Shown in pieces: positions 1 through 9,031 of a DNA stretch of 64,000 bases. The stretch covers positions 124,001-188,000 of the forward strand of contig NZ_JALPRK010000001.1 of assembly GCF_023195895.1 (NCBI RefSeq). The letters run 5' to 3'. Made by a program: the position numbers and the translations under genes. This DNA is from Paenibacillus mellifer (GTDB taxonomy: Bacteria; Bacillota; Bacilli; Paenibacillales; Paenibacillaceae). Every line of letters starts with the position of its first letter. The stretch's first letter is position 1. The notes below the pieces were generated by a model. That model did not search any database and had not been told where the DNA came from. It saw only the letters and a program-made list of their open reading frames with translations.

Positions 1-88
1 ATCTAGGCAGGTCATACACTTATACCAAAATTGAAAACGGATTCAGCAGAGCCTTATCCGCTTCTGAAAAGCTTTGCAAGGAGGTGAT

Positions 89-160
89 TTGCCGAATAAC
101 GTTCCATTGTCAGCCAGACCTTCAGATGGTTTTTCATATAACAAATCGAAGGGGATGTAG
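89..160 (+). CDS. Possible 23-codon leader ORF before the binding-protein gene
   Basis: A perfect Shine-Dalgarno sequence (AAGGAGGTGAT, 78-88) runs directly into a TTG that opens 23 codons and ends in TAG at 158-160, six bases before the binding-protein start at 166. The short ORF covers that gene's own ribosome site (GAAGGGG, 148-154). The arrangement would suit translational coupling. The spacing from GGAGG to TTG is short (4 nt), the peptide resembles nothing I recognise, and the ORF may be fortuitous. I see nothing else in bases 1-88. Confidence 0.25.
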   Translation: MPNNVPLSARPSDGFSYNKSKGM

Positions 161-165
161 GGTCA

Positions 166-1584
166 ATGAAAAAAAGATCAAAATGGACTTCTTTACTTCT
201 CGTTAGCGGGTTATCGCTCACGCTTCTCCTCAGCGCCTGCGGCGGAGGGAACAATGCGGCAAATAACGAACCGGCGGCCCCGGCCAACACCGGAACCACG
301 GAGCAGAGCACGAATGAAGATACCGCTACGAATGACGCAGCAGCCACCGGTTCGCCGCTGGAGCTCGCGTTGAAGGGCGAATATAAAGGCACCAAAGTGA
401 CGATGTTTGGTCCATTCGTGGATGCCGACCAGGTAAAATTCGAGACCAGCATCAAGGATTTCGAGGAAAAGACGGGCATCGATATCCAATACGAAGGCTC
501 TAAGGAGTTCGAGGCAACCATCAACGTCCGCGTGGATGGAGGAAACGCTCCCGATATCGCAGATTTTCCGCAGCCAGGCTTGCTGGCTGCTGTAGCAAAA
601 ACCGGCAAGGTCATTGACCTTACGAGCGTTCTCGATCAGGAGAAGCTGAAAGCCAACTACAATCAAAGCTGGCTTGACATGGCGACGATGGACGGCAAGG
701 ACGGCAAAATCATGGCGGGTGTGTGGAACCGCAGCAACGTGAAGAGCTTGGTGTGGTATCCGAAGAAACAGTTTGAGGAAGCCGGTTACACCATTCCGCA
801 AACCTGGGATGAGCTGATGGCCCTGACGGAGCAAATCGCCAAAGATGGCGACACCGCTTGGGGTATCGGGATCGAAAGCGGCGCGGCTACGGGCTGGCCC
901 GCTACCGACTGGGTCGAAGACATTATGCTCCGCACGACCTCGCCGGAGAACTATGATAAGTGGGTAAGCGGGGAGCTGCCATTTACTTCTCCAGAAGTGA
1001 AGCATGCGGTGGAAAAAATGTCGGAAATCTGGATGAACCCGGATTACGTGTATGGCGGAACGAAGTCAATCGTGACTACGGCCTTTGGCGACTCGCCGGC
1101 TCCGATGTTCGACAATCCGCCGAAGGTGTGGCTGCACCGTCAAGCTAACTTCATCACCAGCTTCTTCCCGGAAACGGCGAAAATCGATGAGGACTACGAC
1201 TGGTTCTACTTGCCGCCGATTGATGAGCAATATGGCAAACCAGTGCTTGTCGCTGGCGATATCTACTCAATGTTCAACGATCGCCCTGAAGTTCGGGCTG
1301 TCATGGAGTTCTTCACGACCGGCGAATCGATTAAATCATGGGTTCAATCCGGCGGCGTCATTGCGCCGATGAACGACGCTTCGCTGGACTGGTATACGTC
1401 CGAGGCTGACCGCCGCATGGCGAAGCTCGTGCAAGAGGCTTCCACGCTGCGGTTTGATGGTTCTGACCTCATGCCGGGTAAAGTAGGTGCCGGTACCTTC
1501 TGGAAAGGCATGACCGACTACGTGAGCGGCACGGCTACGCTGGATGAAGCGCTGGCGCAAATTCAGGATGGCTGGAAGAACTAA
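166..1584 (+). CDS. Sugar ABC transporter substrate-binding lipoprotein
   Basis: Family 1 extracellular solute-binding protein (472 aa) that should capture an oligosaccharide outside the membrane for the two permeases downstream. The N-terminus is a lipoprotein signal (MKKR, hydrophobic core, LSAC lipobox with Cys25) followed by an Asn/Ala/Thr-rich linker to about residue 65. The mature part has the usual layout: a KVTMFGPF first strand, 'GGNAPDIADFPQPG' and a Trp/Tyr-rich ligand cleft. ATG at 166 is preceded by GAAGGGG. Next come MalF-like and MalG-like permeases and a GH65 phosphorylase, so an alpha-glucoside is the likely ligand; the exact sugar cannot be read from sequence. No ATPase gene lies in the operon, so a shared MsmX-type ATPase elsewhere is inferred. 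Confidence 0.92.
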   Translation: MKKRSKWTSLLLVSGLSLTLLLSACGGGNNAANNEPAAPANTGTTEQSTNEDTATNDAAATGSPLELALKGEYKGTKVTMFGPFVDADQVKFETSIKDFEEKTGIDIQYEGSKEFEATINVRVDGGNAPDIADFPQPGLLAAVAKTGKVIDLTSVLDQEKLKANYNQSWLDMATMDGKDGKIMAGVWNRSNVKSLVWYPKKQFEEAGYTIPQTWDELMALTEQIAKDGDTAWGIGIESGAATGWPATDWVEDIMLRTTSPENYDKWVSGELPFTSPEVKHAVEKMSEIWMNPDYVYGGTKSIVTTAFGDSPAPMFDNPPKVWLHRQANFITSFFPETAKIDEDYDWFYLPPIDEQYGKPVLVAGDIYSMFNDRPEVRAVMEFFTTGESIKSWVQSGGVIAPMNDASLDWYTSEADRRMAKLVQEASTLRFDGSDLMPGKVGAGTFWKGMTDYVSGTATLDEALAQIQDGWKN

Positions 1585-1627
1585 ATTGAGCTAGGTCGCA
1601 ACGACATGCCATAATACTGCACCGCAG

Positions 1628-1680
1628 GAGGGGCGCGCGAACCGAAACGTGGGTTCCGGTACACCGCCCCTCTTTGCTTT
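1628..1680 (+). terminator. Hairpin between binding protein and permeases (leaky terminator or processing site)
   Basis: GAGGGGCG (1628-1635) pairs with CGCCCCTC (1665-1672), with an inner GAACC/GGTTC stem, followed by TTTGCTTT. It sits between the binding-protein gene and the permease genes. Such hairpins commonly leave binding-protein mRNA in excess over permease mRNA; that role is inferred here. Confidence 0.55.
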
Positions 1681-1767
1681 GAATCCATCCATTTAAGCAG
1701 CCGGTCAGAGAAGTTTTGCATGAAATCGATTCAGAAAGTAACGCTCACCAAACTTTTAGGAGGGGTC

Positions 1768-2853
1768 ATGATGAGTTCAGAGGCCAAGCGAACCGTCAGC
1801 CTAAGGGCCGTGATCTTCACCCTGGTCATTTTGCTCTCCAATGCCGCCGGGCACGGATTGATATTTCGCTTCTTCCGCGACTCGACGCTGAATCCTCTGC
1901 TTACCGCAGTGTGCGCGGTCCTGTGGGGCGTGCTCGGCGTATATTTTCTTTACTTTACCTTTAACTGGGCGGTGGAGCAGTATCCCGAGCAGGTTCGGCG
2001 GAGGGTGCTGCCGTTTATTTTCATCGGCCCGGCGGTTCTTCTGCTGGGATGGTTGCTGGTGTTGCCTGCCGTCCGGACGTTGTACTTAAGCTTCTTTAAC
2101 GCTTCGTCGGAGAAATTCGTCGGTCTCGCCAACTATGCGGCGATCTTCACCGACAAGCTGATGGGGACGGCGCTGCGCAACAACCTGCTTTGGGTGTTCC
2201 TCGGCACGCTGGCTTGCGTGGGGTTCGGGCTGCTGATCGCGATCCTGGCCGACCGCAGCAGCTACGAGAAGATCGCCAAGTCGATCATCTTCATGCCGAT
2301 GGCGATCTCGTTCGTCGCGGCGGGGGTCATCTGGAAATTCGTGTACTATTACCAACCCGGCGACGAGCAGATCGGTTTGCTAAACGCCATCGTCACTGCC
2401 TTGGGCGGAGAAGCCCAGGCCTGGACCAGCATGCTGCAGCCCTGGAATAACCTGTTTCTCATCCTGATCCTGATCTGGATGCAAACCGGGTTTGCCATGG
2501 TGATCTTCTCCGCGGCGATCAAGGGCGTCCCGGACGACATCCTGGAAGCGGCGCGCGTGGACGGGGCCGGAGAGATCAAAATTTTCTTCCGCATCATCAT
2601 CCCGTTTATCTCCGCGACCATTCTGACGGTGACGACCACCATCATCGTGTTTACGCTGAAAATCTTCGACGTCGTCATGGTCATGACGGGCGGGCAATAC
2701 GGGACTGAGGTGGTGGCCACGCAGTTCTATCGGCAGTTTTTCATGTACCGCAACTTCGGGTACGGCTCCACGCTGGCGATCGTCCTGCTGATTGCCGTCA
2801 TGCCGGTCATCTTCTTTAATTTGCGGCAAATTCGCAAGCAGGGGGGATTCTAA
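1768..2853 (+). CDS. Sugar ABC transporter permease, MalF-like
   Basis: First inner-membrane permease of the alpha-glucoside-type importer (361 aa). An upstream in-frame ATG exists at 1720, but TAGGAGGGG (1757-1765) precedes the ATG pair at 1768/1771, so 1768 is preferred. Two extra N-terminal helices come before the usual six-helix core. The EAA loop near residues 265-285 (EAARVDGAGEIKIFFRIIIP) is the ATPase-contact motif of binding-protein-dependent permeases. The stop overlaps the next start by one base (TAATG), indicating translational coupling. Confidence 0.93.
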   Translation: MMSSEAKRTVSLRAVIFTLVILLSNAAGHGLIFRFFRDSTLNPLLTAVCAVLWGVLGVYFLYFTFNWAVEQYPEQVRRRVLPFIFIGPAVLLLGWLLVLPAVRTLYLSFFNASSEKFVGLANYAAIFTDKLMGTALRNNLLWVFLGTLACVGFGLLIAILADRSSYEKIAKSIIFMPMAISFVAAGVIWKFVYYYQPGDEQIGLLNAIVTALGGEAQAWTSMLQPWNNLFLILILIWMQTGFAMVIFSAAIKGVPDDILEAARVDGAGEIKIFFRIIIPFISATILTVTTTIIVFTLKIFDVVMVMTGGQYGTEVVATQFYRQFFMYRNFGYGSTLAIVLLIAVMPVIFFNLRQIRKQGGF

Positions 2854-3965
2854 TGGCAGGTACGATTCAGGGACGTACGGCAGGAACCAAGCGCAAACGC
2901 GGCAAAACGATCGTGAATCTCGTTCTGGGCGTCATCTGCTTATTATGGCTTATCCCGACGTTAGGGCTGTTGATCTCCTCCTTCCGGCCGGCGTCGGATA
3001 TATTGCAAACCGGCTGGTGGAACGTGTTCCCCCACCGGGAATGGACGAATGCGGAGACGATTCAGCTCTCCAAGGACATTGACTTGCGCGAGCCGATTGA
3101 GGTGAACGGGCAAACCTACAGCGACGACGAGCTGAAAGCCGGGGTGCTAAGCGACGACCAGCGGCTGATTTGGGAGAACCGCCGGGCCCGCACGCTGAAC
3201 GTGCAGGAGCAAGGCTGGGAGTTCAAACCGGCGCTGACGTTGGAGAATTACGAGAACGTGCTGTCCGGCAAGGAATATAAGCTGAAGCTGGCCGACGGCA
3301 GCGAATCGATCCAGAAAGGGACCGGGTTGTCCCAGGCGTTCTGGAACACGCTGACGATCGCCGTGCCGGCGACGGTCATCCCGGTGCTGATCGCTTCGTT
3401 CGCCGCTTACGCGTTCGCTTGGCTGCGGTTCCCCGGACGCAAAACGCTGTTCGTGGTGATCATCGCCATGCTGGTCATTCCGCTGCAGGTCGCGCTCATC
3501 CCGGTGCTTAAGGATTACACTGCGCTGGGCCTGAACGGCAGCTATCTGGGGATCTGGCTGGCGCATACCGCCTTCGGCTTGCCGCTCGTGACGTACTTTA
3601 TGTATAACTTCATCAGCCAGCTGCCGAAGGATTTGTTCGAGTCGGCCTTCATCGACGGGGCGAGCCATTTCACGATCTTTTCCCGGTTGATCCTGCCGTT
3701 GTCCGTGCCGGCGCTCGCTTCGATCGGCATCTTCCAGTTCCTGTGGGTATGGAACGATTACCTGGTATCGCTGATCTTCATCGGTAACCAGCCTAGCGTG
3801 CAGGTGATGTCGATGAAAATCGCCGACCTCGTCGGGTCGAGAGGCAACGACTGGCATCTGCTGACGTCCGCGGCGTTTATTTCCATGCTGATGCCGCTCG
3901 CGATCTTCTTCCTGCTGCAAAAATACTTTGTCAGAGGGCTGATGGGAGGCTCGGTGAAAGGATGA
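2853..3965 (+). CDS. Sugar ABC transporter permease, MalG-like, with a long insertion
   Basis: Second permease (370 aa) of the same importer. TM1 (about residues 22-44) is followed by some 100 polar residues (about 45-145, including NVFPHREWTNAETIQ, EVNGQTYSDDELKAG and a stretch reading ENYENVLSGKEY) before the conserved five-helix core starting at FWNTLTIAVP. Ordinary MalG-type permeases are about 280-300 aa, so the extra length lies in the first extracytoplasmic loop. The EAA loop reads ESAFIDGASHFTIFSRLILP. Its start overlaps the MalF stop, and its own stop overlaps the GH65 start (ATGA at 3962). Confidence 0.92.
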   Translation: MAGTIQGRTAGTKRKRGKTIVNLVLGVICLLWLIPTLGLLISSFRPASDILQTGWWNVFPHREWTNAETIQLSKDIDLREPIEVNGQTYSDDELKAGVLSDDQRLIWENRRARTLNVQEQGWEFKPALTLENYENVLSGKEYKLKLADGSESIQKGTGLSQAFWNTLTIAVPATVIPVLIASFAAYAFAWLRFPGRKTLFVVIIAMLVIPLQVALIPVLKDYTALGLNGSYLGIWLAHTAFGLPLVTYFMYNFISQLPKDLFESAFIDGASHFTIFSRLILPLSVPALASIGIFQFLWVWNDYLVSLIFIGNQPSVQVMSMKIADLVGSRGNDWHLLTSAAFISMLMPLAIFFLLQKYFVRGLMGGSVKG

Positions 3966-6370
3966 ACAAGCGGTCTGAAGGACATCCGGCGGCACTGCAA
4001 TTGCCAAGGGAATGGAGCCTGGTCGAGGATGCTTACGACGAGAAGGACAATCAGCGCAAGGAAAGTTTGTTTGCCTTGGGGAACGGGTACATCGGAATGC
4101 GCGGCTATTTTGAGGAAGGGTACCACGGGAAGGAAGGCGCCTCGGTGCGGGGCAATTACGTGAACGGGTTTTATGACACGGCGCCGATCCATTATCCCGA
4201 AGGGGCGTACGGGTATCCGGCCGAAGGCCAGGCGATGCTGAACGTGACCGACGCCGGGATCCTCAAGCTGGCCGTCGAAGGCGAGACCTTTCATCTGAAC
4301 CGGGGGCATGTGAGGTTCTACAAAAGAGTGCTGCATATGCAAAGCGGCGTGCTGCACCGGCTGGTCGAATGGGAGTCCCCGGCCGGCCACCGCGTGCTGA
4401 TCCATATCCGCCGCCTGGTGTCGCTGACCCATCGGCATCTGGCGGCGATCCACTACGAGGTGACGGCGCTGAACTTCGCCGGCACCGTGTCCCTTTGCTC
4501 GGCGATGGACGGGGACATCGCCGAAGCGGAGGGGCCGCCGGACCGGGGCGGGGACCCGCGCCTGGGGGCGCGCCGCACGGAGCCCAGCCTCCTGTTCGAG
4601 GAGGCGGGGAGCGACGGGCGCGGCGGCGGCTGGCTCAAGCAACGCACGCGGCATAGCCGCTTCGCGCTGCTGACCGCGATGAGCCACCGGCTGGCGCTGC
4701 CGCCGTCCGCTTCGTATAGCCTGTCGGAGAAGCACGACAGGCAGCGGTTGTCGGTGCAGTACGACGTGGCGCTGCGCCGAGGGGATACCTTCTCGCTGAG
4801 CAAATTCATCAGCCACCATACGTCCCGGGATACCCGGGAGGAGGAGCTGCTGATGCAAAGCGAAGGCGCGCTGCGCTTGGCCGAAAGCCGCGGCTTCGAC
4901 GGGCTGGCCGAGGAGCAGCACGCTTACCTGGACGCGTTCTGGAGCCGCGCCGACGTGGAGATCAAAGGCGACCCCGCGCTCCAGCAGGGGCTGCGGTTTA
5001 ACGCGTTTGGCCTGCTGCAGTCGGCCGGACGCGACGGGCGGACCAGCATGGCCGCCAAGGGACTCACCGGCGAAGGGTACGAAGGGCATTATTTCTGGGA
5101 TACCGAAATGTATGTGCTGCCCTTCTTTACCTTCACGACGCCGGAGATCGGCCGGGCCTTGCTGGAGTTCCGCTACCGCACGCTGGAGCAGGCGCGGGAG
5201 CGGGCGAAGGTGATGGCGCAGCGGGGCGCGCTGTATCCGTGGCGGACGATCGGCGGCGAGGAGAACTCCGCCTTTTTCCCGGCGGGCACCGCGCAGGCGC
5301 ATATTAACGCCGACATCGCTTACGGCATCCGCCAATACGTCCAGGCGACGGGGGATGAGGCGTTTCTTGTCCGGCAGGGTGCCGAGATCCTGTTCGAGAC
5401 GTCGCGGTTTTGGGTCGACCTCGGCCATTACGATCCGGGCCGGGACGGCGCTTTTTGCATCGACGGCGTGACCGGGCCCGACGAATACACGGCGATCGTC
5501 AACAACAACGCCTACACGAACCTCATGGCCCGCGAGCATCTTCGCTATGCCTGCGAGACGGTGGGTTTGCTGCGCGAACGATACCCTTTGCAGTATGCCC
5601 GGCTTGAGCGGGAGATCGGTCTCGCCGAAGAGGAAATCCGCGAGTGGCAGCGGGCGGCGGACAAGATGTACGTCCCGTATGACGATGAATTGGGGATCTA
5701 TGCGCAGGACGATACATTCTTGTCCAAGCGGAAATGGGATTTCGCCGACACGCCGCCGGAAAACTATCCGCTGCTGCTTCACTACCATCCGCTCGTCATC
5801 TACCGTCATCAGGTGTTGAAACAGGCCGATCTGGTGTTGGCGCTGTTTTTGCTGGGCGAGCAGTTTTCGCGGGAAGAGAAAATCCGCAACTACCGGTATT
5901 ACGAACCGCTGACGACGCATGATTCGTCGCTGTCGCCGTGCATCCACAGCATCATCGCCGCCGAGATTGGCGAGATGGAGGCCGCTTACGACTATTTTGG
6001 CCGGACGGTGCGGATGGATTTGGACGACGTCAACGGCAATGCCAAGGACGGACTGCATACCGCGGCGATGGCGGGCTCGTGGATGGCGGTCGTGAACGGG
6101 TTTGGCGGGATGCGGCTTGACCGTGGCGGCAGGTTGGGTTTCCGACCGGTGCTGCCTCCGCAATGGGAGAGCTGCCGGTTTAAGGTGATGCACCGGGGAC
6201 AGCGGATCGAGGTGTTCTTTGACCGGGAGCAGGTCACCTATACGCTGCAGGAAGGGGAAGGCTTGGTCATCCTGCACGATGGCGAGCGGCTTGAGATTCG
6301 TCCCGAGGCACCCGTCCGGCGCGAATTATCGGCGGATCGCGAACCAGCCGGCGGCCACCTGGGTAACTAA
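3962..6370 (+). CDS. Glycoside hydrolase family 65 phosphorylase
   Basis: Cytoplasmic inverting disaccharide phosphorylase (802 aa) of the maltose/trehalose/kojibiose/nigerose phosphorylase family, which splits an alpha-glucobiose with phosphate to give beta-glucose 1-phosphate and glucose. The N-terminal beta-sandwich starts at NQRKESLFALGNGYIGMRG. The catalytic (alpha/alpha)6 barrel contains EGHYFWDTEMYVLPFF and GVTGPDEYTAIVNNNAYTN, where Glu508 matches the family's general acid. There is no signal peptide. It is the last gene of the four-gene transport operon, coupled by ATGA. The substrate linkage cannot be assigned. The large minus-strand ORF across this gene is a codon-bias shadow. Confidence 0.93.
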   Translation: MNKRSEGHPAALQLPREWSLVEDAYDEKDNQRKESLFALGNGYIGMRGYFEEGYHGKEGASVRGNYVNGFYDTAPIHYPEGAYGYPAEGQAMLNVTDAGILKLAVEGETFHLNRGHVRFYKRVLHMQSGVLHRLVEWESPAGHRVLIHIRRLVSLTHRHLAAIHYEVTALNFAGTVSLCSAMDGDIAEAEGPPDRGGDPRLGARRTEPSLLFEEAGSDGRGGGWLKQRTRHSRFALLTAMSHRLALPPSASYSLSEKHDRQRLSVQYDVALRRGDTFSLSKFISHHTSRDTREEELLMQSEGALRLAESRGFDGLAEEQHAYLDAFWSRADVEIKGDPALQQGLRFNAFGLLQSAGRDGRTSMAAKGLTGEGYEGHYFWDTEMYVLPFFTFTTPEIGRALLEFRYRTLEQARERAKVMAQRGALYPWRTIGGEENSAFFPAGTAQAHINADIAYGIRQYVQATGDEAFLVRQGAEILFETSRFWVDLGHYDPGRDGAFCIDGVTGPDEYTAIVNNNAYTNLMAREHLRYACETVGLLRERYPLQYARLEREIGLAEEEIREWQRAADKMYVPYDDELGIYAQDDTFLSKRKWDFADTPPENYPLLLHYHPLVIYRHQVLKQADLVLALFLLGEQFSREEKIRNYRYYEPLTTHDSSLSPCIHSIIAAEIGEMEAAYDYFGRTVRMDLDDVNGNAKDGLHTAAMAGSWMAVVNGFGGMRLDRGGRLGFRPVLPPQWESCRFKVMHRGQRIEVFFDREQVTYTLQEGEGLVILHDGERLEIRPEAPVRRELSADREPAGGHLGN

Positions 6371-6454
6371 GGTGCGCGTCCCTTTTGCGGGGCCTGTCCG
6401 GCGGGCGTATAATGGGGGCGTAGGACCATTTTGGACGCGACAGGAGGAAAAACG

Positions 6455-7432
6455 ATGAATTACAGAACGCTGGGCCGAACCGGGCTGCGGATTTCCGAAA
6501 TCGGCTACGGGGCCTGGGGGATCGGCAAATCCGGATGGATCGGAGCCAGCGACGACGAGTCGCTGCAGGCGCTGCGCCGCTCCATTGAGCTGGGCCTTAA
6601 TTTTATCGATACCGCGCTCGGGTACGGGGACGGCCACAGCGAGAAGCTGGTGGGACAGGTCGTCCGCGAGCAGGCGGCGAAGGGCAAGGACATTTACGTA
6701 GCGACCAAAATTCCGCCGAAAAACGGCCAATGGCCCGCACGCGCCGGCGTGTCCGCCGACGAAACGTTTACCGCGGAGCACGTGATTGCCTGCACGGAGC
6801 GAAGCCTCGGTCATCTCGGCCTGGAGACGATCGACGTGCAGCAGTTCCACGTTTGGTCTGACGAGTGGGTGGGCCAGGGCTCTTGGCTGGAAGGCGTACA
6901 GAAGCTGAAGGAGCAGGGGAAAATCCGCCATTTCGGCGTCTCCATCAACGACCATCAGCCGGAAAATGCGATCAAACTGATCGAGACCGGGGTCGTGGAT
7001 ACGGTTCAAGTCATCTATAATATTTTCGATCAAAGTCCGGAGGATCACCTGCTGCCGGCCTGCGAGAAGCACAATGTCGGCGTGATCGTTCGCGTCGCAT
7101 TGGACGAAGGCGGCTTAACCGGCAAAGTGACGCCGGATACGACGTTCGATGAAGGCGACTTTCGCAACCATTATTTCCGCGGCGACCGGAAGCAGGAAGT
7201 GTTCGACCGGGTACAGAAGATCGCCGCTGACCTGGGCGTTTCGCTGGAGGAGATGCCGGAAATCGCGCTGCGTTACGTGCTGAGCCACCCCGCGGTATCG
7301 ACGGTTATCCCGGGGATGCGGACGGTCCGCAACGTCGAGCGCAACATGCCGGTCGGCGATGGCCGCGGCTTAAGCGTCGAACAGGTTGCCAAGCTGAAAT
7401 CCCATCGCTGGATCCGCAATTTCTATCAATAA
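6455..7432 (+). CDS. Aldo/keto reductase
   Basis: NADP-dependent aldo/keto reductase (325 aa), a soluble (beta/alpha)8 barrel. The catalytic tetrad is visible: Asp and Tyr in [12 protein letters not shown], Lys in YVATK, His in QQFHVWSD. C-terminal [15 protein letters not shown] fits the cofactor-binding segment. An in-frame TTG lies at 6431, but AGGAGG (6442-6447) precedes ATG 6455, which gives the family's normal start ([19 protein letters not shown]). It lies 84 bp after the GH65 gene on the same strand and ends at a strong terminator, so it may share the operon's transcript. The substrate is unknown; a link to keto-sugar chemistry with the dehydrogenases at 8-12.5 kb is speculative. Confidence 0.9.
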   Translation: MNYRTLGRTGLRISEIGYGAWGIGKSGWIGASDDESLQALRRSIELGLNFIDTALGYGDGHSEKLVGQVVREQAAKGKDIYVATKIPPKNGQWPARAGVSADETFTAEHVIACTERSLGHLGLETIDVQQFHVWSDEWVGQGSWLEGVQKLKEQGKIRHFGVSINDHQPENAIKLIETGVVDTVQVIYNIFDQSPEDHLLPACEKHNVGVIVRVALDEGGLTGKVTPDTTFDEGDFRNHYFRGDRKQEVFDRVQKIAADLGVSLEEMPEIALRYVLSHPAVSTVIPGMRTVRNVERNMPVGDGRGLSVEQVAKLKSHRWIRNFYQ

Positions 7433-7461
7433 AGCACTTGGCGTGTGGAACGCCGTGAACA

Positions 7462-7509
7462 AAAGCGACCCCTTTGCATAAAACAAAGGTGGCCGCTTTT
7501 TTTTTGCGG
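7462..7509 (+). terminator. Rho-independent terminator after the aldo/keto reductase
   Basis: AAAGCG-CC-CTTTG pairs with CAAAG-GG-CGCTTT around a short loop and is followed by nine T. It closes the 0.2-7.4 kb gene set. Confidence 0.9.
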
Positions 7510-7653
7510 GGAGAAAGAGGGAAAAAAGAACTTAAGGCGTTTTATACCCTTACGCGGCTGCAACCGCGGCGTTATGATAGGGAAGGATCAAGCAGGAAAT
7601 GTTTATCCAATTATGGTGATGATTAACTGATGATGAAAGGAGGTGGGAGCGTG

Positions 7654-7845
7654 ATGTATATGAACGATTTGGACGTTGCCAAACAGCATATCCGGGATCT
7701 TCGCAAGGAGCTGGACCGGTGCTTGCTGGCCGAGCAAATCCGGCGCAGAGAGCGGGAGAAGCCAAGGAACGAGCGAACTAAGGTGCCCATAGGCTTTCAT
7801 TCGGCACTGAATTCCATCCTCTCTAGGATGAGAAGAATGCTCTAA
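7654..7845 (+). CDS. Small charged protein, function unknown
   Basis: 63-aa ORF with a very strong ribosome site (AAAGGAGGTGGG, 7636-7647); GTG 7651 or ATG 7654 are both possible starts. The protein is strongly charged, with a predicted amphipathic helix (DLDVAKQHIRDLRKELDRCL) followed by an RRREREK-rich stretch, suggesting a coiled coil or nucleic-acid contact. There is no signal peptide or membrane segment. It is a monocistronic gene between a terminator and a convergent operon. A possible -10 (TATGAT) lies at 7573-7578 with no clear -35. I do not recognise the family. Confidence 0.6.
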   Translation: MYMNDLDVAKQHIRDLRKELDRCLLAEQIRRREREKPRNERTKVPIGFHSALNSILSRMRRML

Positions 7846-7882
7846 CCCCGGCTTTATCCTCCGGCAAGTTCCCCGATGCAAG

Positions 7883-7909
7883 AAAGACCGCCCCTCGTAA
7901 GAAACGGTC
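7883..7909 (-). terminator. Weak hairpin between convergent genes
   Basis: AGACCG (7884-7889) and CGGTCT (7904-7909) form a 6-bp stem; read on the minus strand it is followed by TTTCTT. It could end the dehydrogenase operon. Nothing else is seen in 7846-7986. Confidence 0.35.
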
Positions 7910-7986
7910 TACTCTCTACGCAACGATATTCCATTTTCCGTTTGTTTATGTCTTAGTTCCCTGTCCCTTGTTCTGGTTGCCTGTTC

Positions 7987-9012
7987 TTATCTAGAGTCCC
8001 GCGTCCGGGAGGAACGATACAGCTCCGCGATGAGCCGCAGCGTTTTGAGGCCTTCCTCGCCGCCGATCGCAAATCGCGTTCCTGTCCGGATGTGGTCGTA
8101 AAAATCGGCGATCAATAACCGGTGGCTTGAGCCCCAATAGGATTTTCCGGTGATCCTTCCCGTTTCGTCGAGACTGGCCGGCGGCTCGCAAACCAGGCTT
8201 TCTTGACCGTCCCGGGTCAAATACAGGCAATCGCCCCGCTGATGCAGCGTGCCGCCTTCAAACACCAACTCCAGTTCAACCGGAGTGTTGGCCAAATATG
8301 CATTGGTGGTGTAAAACAACCCGCGGACGCCGTCCGCAAACCGGATGCTGGCGTGCGCCGTATCCTCCACCTCGATCACGTCGCCAAGGGCATCGGCGGT
8401 AACGCTTCCTTGAATGGAGACGACTTCGCCGCCGAACCATTGGAGCAGGTCGAGCGTATGGATCGCTTGATTAATCAGCACGCCGCCGCCTTCCGTTGAC
8501 CAGCGCCCCCGCCAAGGGCTGTCGGTATAATAAGCCTCGTCCCGGTGCCAGGTGACGATGCCTTTCAGGCAGATCAGCTTACCCAGCATTTTCGTATCCA
8601 GGAATTCGCGGATTTTTCGGGACGCGGCGTTATATCGATTCTGAAAAACGACGCCAAGCTGCGCTTCGCTGCTGCGCGCTTCCGCCAGCAAGTCCTCCGC
8701 CGCTTTCAGGTGATGTGCGAGCGGCTTTTCCGTCAGCACGTGTTTTCCAGCCCGAAGCAGCTGCGTCGCCATCTCCGCATGCAGGTGATGGGGCGTACAT
8801 AGGTGGACGACTTGAATATCGTCGCGTTCCAGCAAGGTCAGGTAATCGCTCGCGGCTTCGCAGGCATATTCCGCAGCGGCCTGCTCTGCTTTGGAGGGAT
8901 CGCTGTCGACGACCATCTTCAGCTTTACGCCGTCCAGCTGTTGCACGGCCCCGGCATGCAGCGGAAAAATCGCTCCGCAGCCGACGATGGCTGCGCCTAT
9001 CGGTTCTTGCAT
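7987..9012 (-). CDS. Gfo/Idh/MocA family sugar dehydrogenase
   Basis: NAD(P)-dependent oxidoreductase (341 aa) acting on a sugar or cyclitol in the cytoplasm. A Rossmann fold opens with GAAIVGCGAIFPLHAGAV; the family signature EKP occurs in HVLTEKPLAHH (about residue 95), supplying the catalytic lysine; GGVLINQAIHTLDLLQW provides the conserved His of the C-terminal alpha/beta domain. It is the last of a minus-strand run with the Gfo/Idh/MocA gene at 9032 (19-bp gap) and the isomerase at 10155. The precise substrate is unknown. Confidence 0.92.
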   Translation of the reverse strand: MQEPIGAAIVGCGAIFPLHAGAVQQLDGVKLKMVVDSDPSKAEQAAAEYACEAASDYLTLLERDDIQVVHLCTPHHLHAEMATQLLRAGKHVLTEKPLAHHLKAAEDLLAEARSSEAQLGVVFQNRYNAASRKIREFLDTKMLGKLICLKGIVTWHRDEAYYTDSPWRGRWSTEGGGVLINQAIHTLDLLQWFGGEVVSIQGSVTADALGDVIEVEDTAHASIRFADGVRGLFYTTNAYLANTPVELELVFEGGTLHQRGDCLYLTRDGQESLVCEPPASLDETGRITGKSYWGSSHRLLIADFYDHIRTGTRFAIGGEEGLKTLRLIAELYRSSRTRDSR

Positions 9013-9031
9013 CTTAGGTTCCCTTCCCGTC

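Noticed and set aside
1..88. 3' end of a gene from before the window
   Set aside because: One frame stays open to about base 210, but it has no recognisable motif and runs on into the binding-protein gene.
3758..6277. 839-codon minus-strand ORF across the GH65 gene
   Set aside because: It is rich in Arg, Pro, His and Gln, matches no family and exactly shadows a clear GH65 coding frame.
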